A stretch of 13,501 nucleotides of DNA from Desulfobulbus_C sp964551175 (GCA_964551175.1 CAZKBZ010000078.1:1-13501); one strand, 5' to 3'. Numbered from the stretch's first letter, positions 1 through 7,943 are shown. Numbers and translations: made by a program. Notes: generated by a model not told the origin, from the sequence alone.

Positions 1-794
1 GCGTTGCCACTCATCTTCTGCTTGCTGCGCAACCCACTTGTCAACTCTGACTGCTACTGTCTGTGCCTTGAGTCGGGATCAACCGGATAAATACGTTGAT
101 CTTTGTGTACACCTGCAAGAAACACCTCGCCCATATCATTCAAAGAGCGCAGAAAGTCCGGATCCTGTCCATACAAACCATCGCAGCCAAGCCAGTTGAA
201 ATATAGGCCAAGGGAACGAGCGTGCATTATCATTTCAAGCGCCAGATCATGCTTACGCTTGAAGACAATTTTCTCTTCCGGGACTCCGGCGGCAAGACAA
301 CGGTTTTTGTCACTTGTCCAGGATTTCGGGAGATACAAACGAAAGTCAATGGGGGTAACACGATCTTTACAGCCCAGGGCGGCAAAAACACCACACTGAC
401 TGTTCTCAACTTTGCCCAACTGACCAATCCATTGCCGATGTACGCCCACCGACTTCGTACCCTTTTTCACAATACCGCTTTCGTCTATATACAGCGCCGT
501 GTTCTGGTGGTCCCGGAAAACGGCATCAGCATCTTGAGCAACCTGATCAACAACAGGACGTTCATCCCAGGGAGAATTGGAAAGAAAATGCTGCAGCGAC
601 TGATCATCAGATTCCGGTATCCTTTCAGCCATTCGTTCCATATTTTTCTTCCTGGCCTGAGTTAACCCCCGCAGGTACTGGCTCGCCTGTTGACTGACAT
701 TGCGTGTTCTTGTTCTGAAAAATGACGAGAATCTAGCATGATAAGATACAAAACGATGCGACATCGCCCCCCAGCCTGCCGCGTGGGGTGTCAT
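1..794 (-). pseudogene. SRSO17/IS701-type DDE transposase, frameshifted and cut by window edge
   Basis: This encodes a DDE transposase of the SRSO17 type (IS701-like insertion sequences), which cuts and moves its own element. The N-terminal 246 residues read openly from ATG at 794, with a good ribosome site (AAGGAGA at 804-810). Family blocks visible are LYIDESGIVKKGTKS with first catalytic Asp104, LYLPKSWT near 154, and CDGLYGQDP with second Asp205. The frame then hits TAG at 54-56. The +1-shifted frame continues as RLKAQT...VDKWVAQQAEDEWQR to base 1, which is the expected family continuation, so bases are missing near the CCC at 75-77. Relatives as I recall them carry a short basic linker here, so the loss may be larger than one base (3n+1). 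The third catalytic acidic residue would lie beyond the left edge. Probably inactive; a programmed frameshift or assembly error is possible but less likely. No terminal inverted repeat or target duplication could be identified. Confidence 0.85.
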
Positions 795-833
795 GAAAAA
801 ATATCTCCTTTTTACATTCAGGTTTCTGGACTT

Positions 834-868
834 GGGCTGTTATAAGAAGATATTGCAGCCCGATTTTT
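834..868 (+). terminator. candidate hairpin terminator upstream of transposase
   Basis: GGGCTG at 834-839 pairs with CAGCCC at 856-861 around a 16-base A/T-rich loop, followed directly by a run of seven T at 864-870. It has the form of a Rho-independent terminator for rightward transcription. No rightward gene precedes it, so it may be part of the insertion-sequence end, insulating the element from outside transcription, or a remnant of the host gene interrupted by it. This is a stem of only 6 bp and is uncertain. Confidence 0.3.
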
Positions 869-908
869 TTCTTGCATGTATCATGCTAATTGCTATTCAC
901 TAAAATCG

Positions 909-959
909 TATAATCTCAAAGAGATAAATCTTGTTTTAATGTGACAAAGTAGAAATAAT
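909..959 (+). promoter_or_regulatory. candidate sigma70 promoter region for the pcm operon
   Basis: Two -10-like elements lie in the A/T-rich spacer before the methyltransferase gene. A perfect TATAAT is at 909-914, with no good -35 at 16-18 bases. A second pair is TTGTTT at 931-936 and AATAAT at 954-959 with a 17-base spacer. The second would give a leader of roughly 60 bases. This is a sequence match only; which one is used, if either, cannot be told. Confidence 0.35.
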
Positions 960-1028
960 TATTGTGGAAAATGTCACCAGGGGAGATACAATACCCAGAA
1001 GAGTTTTCAGGATGACAGGGAGGCACAC

Positions 1029-1808
1029 ATGGCAGCTGGAAAGCGTGTGAGTGTACAATCTGGTAAGTACTGGTTGGTTTTCTCTTGTGATCTGCAGGCA
1101 GGGGCAGTTTTTCTTGTGCTGCTGATATGTTTTGTACTTGCAGGAAATCTGTCTGCAGCAGGGGCTGATGACCCTGACCGGTTCATGCAAAGACGGGCTC
1201 GGATGGTCGAAGAGCAGATCAGGGGCCGGGGCATACAGGATCCGGAGACACTTCGTGCCATGGCAACCGTACCGCGCCACCTCTTTGTCCCTGCCTATCT
1301 CAGGCGACAGGCCTACGCAGACGGACCATTGCCCATTGGTCACGGCCAGACCATCTCCCAGCCCTACATTGTCGCTTACATGACTGAGATCTTGCATCTG
1401 AAACCGGAGCAGCGGGTACTTGAAATCGGCACAGGTTCAGGGTATCAGGCAGCAGTGCTGGCTGAACTGACCGACCGGGTATATACCATGGAAATCATCC
1501 CGGAGCTGGCCGAGGCTGCCGCCGAAAGACTGCAGAAAACAGGTTACGGGAGGGTGCAGGTAAGGCAGGGTAACGGGTACTTCGGCTGGCCCGAAGCTGC
1601 CCCCTTTGATGCTGTTGTTGTTACAGCTGCAGCAGAGTTTATTCCGCCTCCCCTGCTTGAGCAGCTGAAAGACGGGGGTCGGATGATCATCCCGGTCGGT
1701 TCCCCTTTTTATGTGCAGCATCTCATGCTGGTGGAAAAGAAAGATGGTGCAATTACAACCCGCAGCATGATGCCGGTGCGCTTTGTTCCCTTCCGGAGAT
1801 CAGAGTGA
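1029..1808 (+). CDS. pcm: Exported protein-L-isoaspartate O-methyltransferase
   Basis: This protein transfers a methyl group from S-adenosylmethionine to L-isoaspartyl residues, starting repair of age-damaged proteins. The family is clear: RMVEEQIRGRGI (59-70), GQTISQPYIVAYMTE (106-120), SAM-binding motif I VLEIGTGSGYQ (130-140), and the C-terminal GGRMIIPVG (216-224). The start ATG follows GGGAGG by five to six bases. The usual enzyme is about 210-220 residues and cytosolic. This one is 259 residues and carries an extra N-terminus with a hydrophobic stretch (about residues 24-42) ending LSAAGADD, which looks like a signal peptide or anchor placing the enzyme in the periplasm. SAM is not expected there, so either the domain is kept inside by a membrane anchor or the activity differs. 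Its stop overlaps the GTG start of the next gene by four bases (GTGA), so translation is probably coupled. Family call sure; location inferred. Confidence 0.93.
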   Translation: MAAGKRVSVQSGKYWLVFSCDLQAGAVFLVLLICFVLAGNLSAAGADDPDRFMQRRARMVEEQIRGRGIQDPETLRAMATVPRHLFVPAYLRRQAYADGPLPIGHGQTISQPYIVAYMTEILHLKPEQRVLEIGTGSGYQAAVLAELTDRVYTMEIIPELAEAAAERLQKTGYGRVQVRQGNGYFGWPEAAPFDAVVVTAAAEFIPPPLLEQLKDGGRMIIPVGSPFYVQHLMLVEKKDGAITTRSMMPVRFVPFRRSE

Positions 1809-4195
1809 ACAGGACGCTTGCTCCCACCCTGCGACTGCACCTGGCACTTGTTCTGCTCTCTGCTGCCCTGATCGGATTTCAGCTTGAGCAGATGCAGATC
1901 CTGGCCATTGTACAGTGGCATCACTTCGCCTACCTGATTATTTCCGTGGCCCTGCTGGGTTTTGGAGCAGGCGGCACCCTGGTTGCGCTCTTCCGAGGGA
2001 TTCTACTGCGCCACCTGGATTGGCTTCTGCCGGTTCTGATGTTTGCCTGCGGGATCAGCATGGCCCTGGCCCGGACCATCTCCCGTGAGATGACCCGGAG
2101 TTTTGATATCTGCCTGCTCTTTGTTGAGCCGGGTCAAGTTGTTCTTCTGCTGCTGAGCCAGTGCATTTACCTGCTGGTTTTTTTATTGGGAGCCCTGCCT
2201 CTGGGGTTGGTCTTTATCAGTTTTTCCGGCAGGATTAACAGCCTGTACTGTGCCAACCTGGTGGGATCCGGTATCGGCGGAGTTGGTGCGGTTTTCCTCA
2301 TGTATTATTTCCTGCCGCAGCAACTGCCCGCCCTGACCGCGCTGCTGCCATGGGCTGCCGGTGTTCTTGTTCTCTCCCGAAGCGGACGTCTGGTCGTTCC
2401 TGTGCTCGGGTTTCTTGCTCTGGCAGTTATTGCAGCTGCTGTATTTCAACCAATACAGATTCATCCCTCGCAGTATAAGGATATCAGCCGTACCCTGGAC
2501 CTGCCGGATGCGGAAATTACAGCGCATCGGCCCAGTCCTTACGGACTGGTGCAGCTGGTCACTGCCCCGACTCTGCGCTATGCTCCCGGGCTCAGCCTCA
2601 CCTATACGGGACAGGTGCCGACGGTCAGGGGTGCAGTTTTTTCCAATGGTGACTGGTTCGGTCCGGTGAGCAGCTGGCAGTCGTCTTTTTTGAATGCAAC
2701 CGCATCCGCTCTGCCCTATGTGATGGGCAAGCCAAATCGCGTTCTTGTTCTCCAGCCGGGAACAGGCATGGATATCATACAGGCCCTGCAGAACGGGGCG
2801 GAACAGATCATGGCAGTAGAGCCGCATCAACAGGCGGCAACAATCACTGGAGGTTTGTATGACAGGATGAATGAAAATCCCTGGTCAGCTCCTCAGGTTC
2901 AGTATTCTTCCCTGACCCCGCGTACCTGGCTCGCCCTGCACCGGGATCGCTATGACCTGATCACCCTGCCTGCTGTCGGCAGCTTTGGCGGCTCCTCGGG
3001 CCTCTTTGCCCTGCAGGAACAGTATCTCCTTACCAGGGAGGCTTTTCAGGAACTGTGGCACCATCTCAGCCCTGACGGCATGTTGCGTGTTGCAACCTGG
3101 CTTGACTCGCCGAGCCGCAATCCGTTACGGCTGGCAGCCACGCTCGTGGAAACCCTGGAGGAAACAGGTGTGAATGCCAGAGATCATCTGGCAGCGGTGC
3201 GCGGCTGGAACATGATGACCTTTATCGTTAAGCGTTCACCTCTCACTGCAGCAGACATTGAACAGATCCGCAGCTTCTGCAGGCAACTGCAGTTTGATCC
3301 GGTTCTGCTGCCTGGCCAGCAACCACGCCAGGGGGTTCAGTACCACACGCAGGCGGATCCCCGTTTTATAGAACATCTTGACAGTCTCTTTTCCCCTTCT
3401 CTTCGCAGGAAACTCTACAGCAGTTATGATTTCAACCTGCGTCCTGTGAGCGACAATCAGCCCTTTTTTTCGCAATTTCTGCGCTGGCAGTCCATCCCGC
3501 ATCTGATCAACCTGTTTGGTCAGCGGACAATGCCTTTTCTGGAACTGGGTTACCTCATTGTTCTGATCAGTTTTCTGCAGATGATTGTTCTGGCGGCTCT
3601 GCTGATCCTCCTTCCCTTGCTGCGGCTGGGGCAGCCCGGACGTACCGGTCTGCAAGGATGGACTGTTCCCTTTTTCAGCGGCCTGGGCCTGGGTTACATG
3701 TTTTTTGAGATTATGCTGATCCACGAGCTGGTTCTCTTTTTTGGTCATCCGATCTTTGCCGCCGCCGCCGGCATCAGCAGTCTGCTGATCTTTTCCGGTC
3801 TGGGCAGCCTCCTTTCAGCCCGTCTGCAGTTCACCCGTTTCAATCATGGTCATGCTGCCGCACTGGTGGCGGGTATCCTTGTTCTCTACCTTGTCATTCT
3901 GTCACCGTCCCTGCACCTGGCCATTTCCCTGCCGATCTTCTGGAAGACACTTTTTTTTCTGCTGCTTACAGCACCCCCGGCCGTGGCCATGGGCATGCCG
4001 TTTCCGCTTGGACTCGCCCGGATGGCCGACCATTCCAGAAGCCAGGCTGCCTGGGCCTGGTCAATTAACGGCTGTGTCTCGGTGGTGTCCACCGGTCTGG
4101 CGGCCATAGTTGCGGTGGAGTTCGGCTTTTCAGCAGTGATGTTTATTGCCTGCACAGCCTATGGAGTGGCTGCCCTGGCCGCCCTTCAAGCATAG
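1805..4195 (+). CDS. Polytopic membrane protein with spermidine-synthase-like domain
   Basis: This is a 796-residue protein with a GTG start preceded by CGGAGATCAGA. It has three parts: about six membrane segments (roughly residues 10-215), a soluble region (about 220-570), and about six further membrane segments (575-796). The soluble part has a Rossmann-like SAM-binding pattern, VLVLQPGTGMDIIQAL near 313-328 followed by the acidic end of the next strand, AVEP (337-340). This matches spermidine-synthase/methyltransferase folds. The aminopropyltransferase catalytic region is not conserved: where synthases have an Asp-rich YDxIxxD segment, this reads YDLITLPAVGS (383-393), so polyamine synthesis is unlikely. 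The segment GYMFFEIMLIHELVLFFGHP (630-649) and SGLGSLLSAR (664-673) resemble the C-terminal membrane block of proteins annotated as fused membrane/spermidine synthase. It is coupled to the exported isoaspartate methyltransferase gene. Substrate unknown. Confidence 0.8.
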   Translation: MNRTLAPTLRLHLALVLLSAALIGFQLEQMQILAIVQWHHFAYLIISVALLGFGAGGTLVALFRGILLRHLDWLLPVLMFACGISMALARTISREMTRSFDICLLFVEPGQVVLLLLSQCIYLLVFLLGALPLGLVFISFSGRINSLYCANLVGSGIGGVGAVFLMYYFLPQQLPALTALLPWAAGVLVLSRSGRLVVPVLGFLALAVIAAAVFQPIQIHPSQYKDISRTLDLPDAEITAHRPSPYGLVQLVTAPTLRYAPGLSLTYTGQVPTVRGAVFSNGDWFGPVSSWQSSFLNATASALPYVMGKPNRVLVLQPGTGMDIIQALQNGAEQIMAVEPHQQAATITGGLYDRMNENPWSAPQVQYSSLTPRTWLALHRDRYDLITLPAVGSFGGSSGLFALQEQYLLTREAFQELWHHLSPDGMLRVATWLDSPSRNPLRLAATLVETLEETGVNARDHLAAVRGWNMMTFIVKRSPLTAADIEQIRSFCRQLQFDPVLLPGQQPRQGVQYHTQADPRFIEHLDSLFSPSLRRKLYSSYDFNLRPVSDNQPFFSQFLRWQSIPHLINLFGQRTMPFLELGYLIVLISFLQMIVLAALLILLPLLRLGQPGRTGLQGWTVPFFSGLGLGYMFFEIMLIHELVLFFGHPIFAAAAGISSLLIFSGLGSLLSARLQFTRFNHGHAAALVAGILVLYLVILSPSLHLAISLPIFWKTLFFLLLTAPPAVAMGMPFPLGLARMADHSRSQAAWAWSINGCVSVVSTGLAAIVAVEFGFSAVMFIACTAYGVAALAALQA

Positions 4196-4482
4196 CTGTG
4201 CCTGCAATGGATGTACGGACAGACACAGCATATAATAAGCAGGCTCTTTATAACAAAAACACTTGTGTTGAATCTTTTTCTGGAAGCAGGTAACATATTA
4301 TATCTCCGACATTTTATCTCGCATGGTTCAAAAATCCTATTTTTCATGCAAAAGGTAGAGCACTTTTTTTATTCAATATTGGAGCGAGACTTTGTTCCAG
4401 ATTTGCACAGGGCCATAAGCATCGAAAATCAGAAAAAAGCAGCTGGTATCAAACTTAAAAAAAATCCCGGGAACAACAGAAC
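4196..4482. other. 287-base intergenic spacer with inverted repeats
   Basis: I see no convincing gene here. An open frame from 4211 to 4486 has no ribosome site and low-complexity, non-protein-like content. The spacer holds GCTGTG (4195-4200) with CACAGC (4224-4229), GCCTGC (4200-4205) with GCAGGC (4239-4244), and a palindrome at 4321-4349: GCATG, then AAAAAT-CCT-ATTTTT, then CATGC. These may end the upstream operon or control the receiver gene. A candidate promoter is listed separately. Confidence 0.5.
4268..4296 (+). promoter_or_regulatory. candidate sigma70 promoter for the receiver gene
   Basis: TTGAAT at 4268-4273 and TAACAT at 4291-4296 are separated by 17 bases, each matching four of six consensus positions. 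Transcription would begin about 180 bases before the receiver gene and pass through the palindrome at 4321-4349, which could then act in the leader. Confidence 0.3.
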
Positions 4483-4857
4483 ATGAAAAAAACCATTCTC
4501 ATCGTTGATGACGAGCCCAGCATTGTCATTACACTTGAATACCTGATGAAGCATGCCGGTCATGATGTGGTGACGGCCCGGGATGGTCTGCAGGCCCTAG
4601 ACTGTCTAGCAGAAAGCAAGCCAGATTTGATGATACTTGATGTCATGATGCCCAACAAAAACGGTTTCGAGGTCTGCGAAGAAGTACGCAGTGATGACAG
4701 GTTTGCCGATATGCCCATTGTGATTCTGTCGGCCAAAAGCAGCGAAGCTGAGATAAACAGGGGACTTGCACTTGGTGCCGATGCATACATAACAAAACCT
4801 TTTTCCACACACGATCTGGTTGAACGTGTCAACTCGTTGCTGAATGAACCCAGGTAA
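4483..4857 (+). CDS. Stand-alone CheY-like response regulator receiver
   Basis: This is a single receiver domain of 124 residues with no output domain. Hallmarks are all present: the acidic pair D9/D10 plus E11 in ILIVDDEPS, phosphoacceptor D53 in MILDVMMP, the hydroxyl residue S83 in VILSAKS, and K105 in TKPFS. Such proteins accept phosphate from a histidine kinase and act by protein-protein contact, for example in phosphorelays or on motility or signalling partners. No kinase lies in the window, so it is an orphan here. The start ATG has only a weak GGGA upstream. The next gene on the same strand also encodes a signalling-type protein but is 199 bases away, so a shared role is possible but not shown. 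Confidence 0.93.
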   Translation: MKKTILIVDDEPSIVITLEYLMKHAGHDVVTARDGLQALDCLAESKPDLMILDVMMPNKNGFEVCEEVRSDDRFADMPIVILSAKSSEAEINRGLALGADAYITKPFSTHDLVERVNSLLNEPR

Positions 4858-4870
4858 ACCCGAAAAGTTC

Positions 4871-4887
4871 AACTCTTCGAGTTTCTT
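4871..4887 (+). terminator. weak hairpin after the receiver gene
   Basis: AACTC (4871-4875) and GAGTT (4879-4883) form a short stem with a TTC loop, followed by TCTT. It lies 14 bases past the stop codon of the receiver gene. The stem is short and the T-run poor, so this is a weak call. Confidence 0.2.
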
Positions 4888-4906
4888 ACATTTGTTACTG
4901 GCAGGA

Positions 4907-4922
4907 GGGAACAGGAAAAAGG
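4907..4922 (+). repeat. purine-rich dispersed repeat, copy 1
   Basis: GGGAACAGGAAAAAGG lies in the spacer after the receiver gene. Closely related purine-rich strings occur at 11560-11587 (minus strand) and in both arms of the palindrome at 13186-13269. A degenerate continuation (TAACTGGAAAAGA) follows this copy. Confidence 0.5.
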
Positions 4923-5056
4923 TAACTGGAAAAGATGATTTTGGATTTTTTCACTTTTTTTCTCAACTATCTGTTTTCTAAATGTATATTCTTCTCATAT
5001 TGTTGTCTGCAGGGCAGCGGTGAGGAGTAATTCTCTAAAAAATATCAGGCTTCACT

Positions 5057-6550
5057 ATGAATAATAATTCAGACAGGGCAGCGAAGTGCGATATAGAGTT
5101 AAGCCGTCATTTCCATTCTCTGCATTCGGAATTAGGTATCGGTGAAATACCGCTCCGCAGTCTGAGTCACCGCAAGGCTTTGATTTTTGACCCTGAAAGC
5201 ACGATAAAAGAAACACTTATCGCATTGAACCAGGCTGGTATGGATGCGGGCCTGGTTGCAAAAGACAGGGATATCCCCCTGGGTATAATCACCCTGCATA
5301 ATCTTCTTGATGCCATTACCATCCAGGGCGGCGCCATGGATGATCCGATTATCTCCTTTATGACGGCTGCTCCGATAAGTTTGCCGGTTGACGCCCCTGT
5401 ACACAGGGCCAAGGTACTGATGACTCGCAGCCGCCTCAGTCATCTGCTCCTGACCGAATCGGACGGACGATTTCATAACCTGCTCTCAGAATCTGACATT
5501 CCCGGTTACAGGGAAGGGGGAGCGGATGAACTGGCAGACGAGATCAACAGGGCAAAAGAGATCAAGGCCATCGCTGCGGCAGCCGATGAGGTCAGGAAAC
5601 GGGGATCAGAGCTTTTTGCAGGCGGCATGGGCATTGAGGCCCTGTGTCAGTGGATGTCCGGTCTCAATGACCTGATCGGCATGCGGGTCATTGAACTTAT
5701 CGCTGAACAGTTTGACCTCCCTCCGGTATCCTGGTGCTGGATGGTGTTTGGCTCCGAGGGTCGGTTGGAACAGACATTTTCAACAGATCAGGACAATGGC
5801 CTTATCTTTCAGCCGGTCAAGGAAGAAGATGCTGAAACCACGCGTCAGGCATTTCTTCCCTTTGGTCTGGCTGTCAACAGGGCACTGGATACGTGTGGCT
5901 TTGATTTCTGCAGGGGCAATATCATGGCCAGCAATCCGGATCTCTGTCTTTCTGTCAGGGAATGGCAGGATAAATTCAGCGGCTGGATGGCAACTCCGGA
6001 TCCGGAGGCTATTTTGAAATCGACCATTTTTTTTGATTTTCGCCCCCTCTGCGGCCAGGAGGAACTGGTTGACGAGTTGCGCAGCTGGCTGCTGCCCCGG
6101 CCTGCCCGGCATGGGCGGTTTCTCCATGGACTCAGCGCCCAGGCCCTCACCTGTGCCCCGGCAATAGGATTTATGGGCAAGTTTGTCTACGATGGAGGTA
6201 AAGAATTTCCGCACACCATAGATTTGAAGGTGCATGGTTCCCGTCCTGTTGTCGATGCCGCACGTATCTGGAGCTTGAAATATCAGTCCTGGGCAACAAA
6301 CACTGCAGATCGCCTGCGTTCGGTTGCTGAGGCCATGAAGCGATCTGTTGCCGAGACCGCTGCAGCCGTCGAGGCCTTTGACCTGATCCAGCGCATTCGT
6401 ATTCACGGGCAGTTATCCTGCAGCGAAGCGAGCAATCCCAACCGGGTTGACCCTAACGAGTTAAACGATCTGCAGAAACTGATGTTGAAAGAGGCTTTTC
6501 AACAGGCAAAGTTGCTGCAACTGAGATTGAAGCAGGAGTTTGACCTGTAA
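5057..6550 (+). CDS. CBS-pair / DUF294 nucleotidyltransferase-like signalling protein
   Basis: This is a 497-residue cytosolic protein. A CBS pair, which typically binds adenine nucleotides, occupies about residues 32-150 (GIITLHNLLDAI; the second repeat ends NLLSESDIPG). A DUF294 putative nucleotidyltransferase domain follows, with the signature FGSEGRLEQTFSTDQDN (231-247), whose D244 and D246 are the expected metal ligands. The C-terminal substrate-binding-like domain covers about 355-490. The layout resembles the GlnD-related sensor proteins that often start with a cyclic-nucleotide-binding domain. That domain is absent here, and the acetate permease or DnaQ-like exonuclease genes often seen beside this family are not present. 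The start ATG has only a weak ribosome site (TCAGG about nine bases upstream). Likely an energy-state-dependent modifier of an unidentified protein; reaction not established. Confidence 0.88.
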   Translation: MNNNSDRAAKCDIELSRHFHSLHSELGIGEIPLRSLSHRKALIFDPESTIKETLIALNQAGMDAGLVAKDRDIPLGIITLHNLLDAITIQGGAMDDPIISFMTAAPISLPVDAPVHRAKVLMTRSRLSHLLLTESDGRFHNLLSESDIPGYREGGADELADEINRAKEIKAIAAAADEVRKRGSELFAGGMGIEALCQWMSGLNDLIGMRVIELIAEQFDLPPVSWCWMVFGSEGRLEQTFSTDQDNGLIFQPVKEEDAETTRQAFLPFGLAVNRALDTCGFDFCRGNIMASNPDLCLSVREWQDKFSGWMATPDPEAILKSTIFFDFRPLCGQEELVDELRSWLLPRPARHGRFLHGLSAQALTCAPAIGFMGKFVYDGGKEFPHTIDLKVHGSRPVVDAARIWSLKYQSWATNTADRLRSVAEAMKRSVAETAAAVEAFDLIQRIRIHGQLSCSEASNPNRVDPNELNDLQKLMLKEAFQQAKLLQLRLKQEFDL

Positions 6551-6705
6551 GGAAACTATATCGTTATTTTCAGGGTGCCTTGAAAAATTAGATATTTTGT
6601 TCGAGTTCAAGGAACAGTGGAAAATAAAAGCGCAGCATATTGGGCATATGTGAGCACTTTATTTTTCGCTGTGACACAGAAATCGGACAAAATAGCAATT
6701 TTGCA

Positions 6706-6725
6706 AGGTGGCCTTCAGCCTACCT
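6706..6725 (-). terminator. candidate hairpin at the end of the hydrolase operon
   Basis: AGGT-GGC (6706-6712) pairs with GCC-T-ACCT (6718-6725) around a five-base loop with one bulged base. It overlaps the TAG stop of the leftward hydrolase gene and sits where two converging genes end. There is no strong T-run after it on either strand, so it may be a weak bidirectional terminator or only a stabilising hairpin. Confidence 0.3.
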
Positions 6726-7571
6726 CATCCATGCTGACAGAAAAGCATCCAGTCCCTGTGTATAGGCCTCTCCGGTCTGCAGAAAACCGTTGTTATGATC
6801 CCCCGTAAGTTCCAGAAACTGCTTCGGCTCATTGGCTGCTGCGTACAGTGCCCGACCGTGCCGGAACGGGATAATTTCATCCTCAGGGCTGTGCAGCACC
6901 AGCACCGGGCAGGAGACTTGCTGCAACTGCTGCAGAACATTGTAGCGCAGGCGACAGAGCAATCGGACCGGAAGAAAGGGATAGAGCTCGGCGGCCATCT
7001 CTGGAACCGAGGTAAAGCATGATTCAATGATCAGCGCCGCAGGAGTATGCAGGGCGGCCTGATGCGCAGCTACGGCAGCACCCAGCGAGCGGCCGAACAG
7101 AATGATCTGCGACGGTGCGATGGAGCGTTCCCGGGTCAGGTGGCGCCAGGCAGCCTCTACATCCAGGTAGATACCCGCTTCAGAAGGGCGACCCTGGCTG
7201 CGGCCATATCCCCGGTAGTCAAAGATCAGGGTGGAAAATCCCAGCCTGTGGAACAGCAGCAGGGAATCAAGACGGTGGGAGATGTTGCCTGCATTGCCGT
7301 GGCAGAAGAGGATAACCCCCCTGTTTTCCTGTGCGGGAATAAACCAGCCGTCCAGATGAATATTGTCGTCAGTGACCAGCTCAACCGGTTCATAGGGCAA
7401 CCCCACAGCAGCGGGTGAGCTGTTCACGGCGCGGGAAGGGAGGTTGGGCAGAAAGAGCAGCCGGTTCTGCTGGAAAAACATGAAAACCAGCAGCAGACCA
7501 TAGCCGAGCCCGGCCATCAGCAGGAAGTATACCAGACCGCTCATTGCTGTTCGTTTAACTGGATCGGTCAT
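6720..7571 (-). CDS. Membrane-anchored alpha/beta hydrolase (BEM46/ABHD13-like)
   Basis: This is a serine hydrolase of the alpha/beta fold. The chosen start at 7571 gives 283 residues; an upstream ATG at 7601 would add ten residues without better support. A hydrophobic anchor spans about residues 13-33. Then come the oxyanion-side HGNAGN (91-96), the nucleophile elbow GRSLG with Ser162, Asp231 in SPEDEIIP, and His259 in GDHNNGF. The catalytic triad is complete. HGNAGN, FDYRGYG and GRSLG are typical of the BEM46/ABHD12-13 group, often thioesterase- or lipase-like, but the substrate is unknown. The anchor suggests action at the inner membrane face. The gene is the last of five leftward genes and overlaps the DUF2784 gene by 17 bases. 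Confidence 0.88.
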   Translation of the reverse strand: MTDPVKRTAMSGLVYFLLMAGLGYGLLLVFMFFQQNRLLFLPNLPSRAVNSSPAAVGLPYEPVELVTDDNIHLDGWFIPAQENRGVILFCHGNAGNISHRLDSLLLFHRLGFSTLIFDYRGYGRSQGRPSEAGIYLDVEAAWRHLTRERSIAPSQIILFGRSLGAAVAAHQAALHTPAALIIESCFTSVPEMAAELYPFLPVRLLCRLRYNVLQQLQQVSCPVLVLHSPEDEIIPFRHGRALYAAANEPKQFLELTGDHNNGFLQTGEAYTQGLDAFLSAWMR

Positions 7572-7932
7572 TGCGCCGGATCTGCAGGAAAAGCAGACCA
7601 TACAGACCGCAGTTGATGATCAGTACAACAGCTCCCAGCAGCAGCTGGGTCGTTCGGGTCAACCCCGGCGGATAGAGCAGGGGTTCAATATAGTGTTCGA
7701 TAAAACCTCCCTGAAAGCCGGCCATGCCGCCCTGTCGGCGCAGCCAGTTTTCCAGGGGCGTCAGGGGACACAGGCCGCCGCTGCATTCAATCCATACGGC
7801 CCAGAGCAGGGCCGGAAAGTGGAACAGAACCATGAACCTGCGCCAGAGCACCAGCAGACCACCCAGAACGGCAAACAGGACGAATGCAAGGTGTGCTGCC
7901 ACTACCATGTCGGCCGCGATCTGATAGATCAT
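7555..7932 (-). CDS. DUF2784 family small membrane protein
   Basis: This is a 125-residue membrane protein of the DUF2784 family, function unknown. I place the start at the ATG at 7932 (MIYQIAADMV); the longer open frame upstream only shadows the neighbouring membrane gene. A GGGG lies just two bases before the ATG, closer than ideal. Hydrophobic segments lie at about residues 8-30, 34-50 and 96-117. The family signature SGGLCPLTPLENWLR (51-65) and GGFIEHYIEPLLYP (75-88) is intact. It lies 11 bases after the VIT-like gene and overlaps the hydrolase gene, so co-translation is likely. No catalytic role is apparent from the sequence. Confidence 0.85.
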   Translation of the reverse strand: MIYQIAADMVVAAHLAFVLFAVLGGLLVLWRRFMVLFHFPALLWAVWIECSGGLCPLTPLENWLRRQGGMAGFQGGFIEHYIEPLLYPPGLTRTTQLLLGAVVLIINCGLYGLLFLQIRRNDRSS

Positions 7933-7943
7933 CTCCCCTGCGG

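Noticed and set aside
1841..1857. sigma54-like string TGGCAC...CTGC
   Set aside because: It lies inside the membrane-protein coding region and lacks the TTGC half of the consensus.
4211..4486. 91-residue open frame before the receiver gene, overlapping it by four bases
   Set aside because: It has no ribosome site and non-protein-like composition, and it runs through palindromes; the overlap with the receiver start is likely chance.
6578..6612. CCTTGAA/TTCAAGG inverted repeat after the CBS/DUF294 gene
   Set aside because: A seven-base stem with a 21-base loop and no T-run is too weak to call a terminator.
6617..6808. 63-residue rightward frame in the convergent spacer
   Set aside because: It lacks a ribosome site and overlaps the end of the hydrolase gene on the other strand; no recognisable content.
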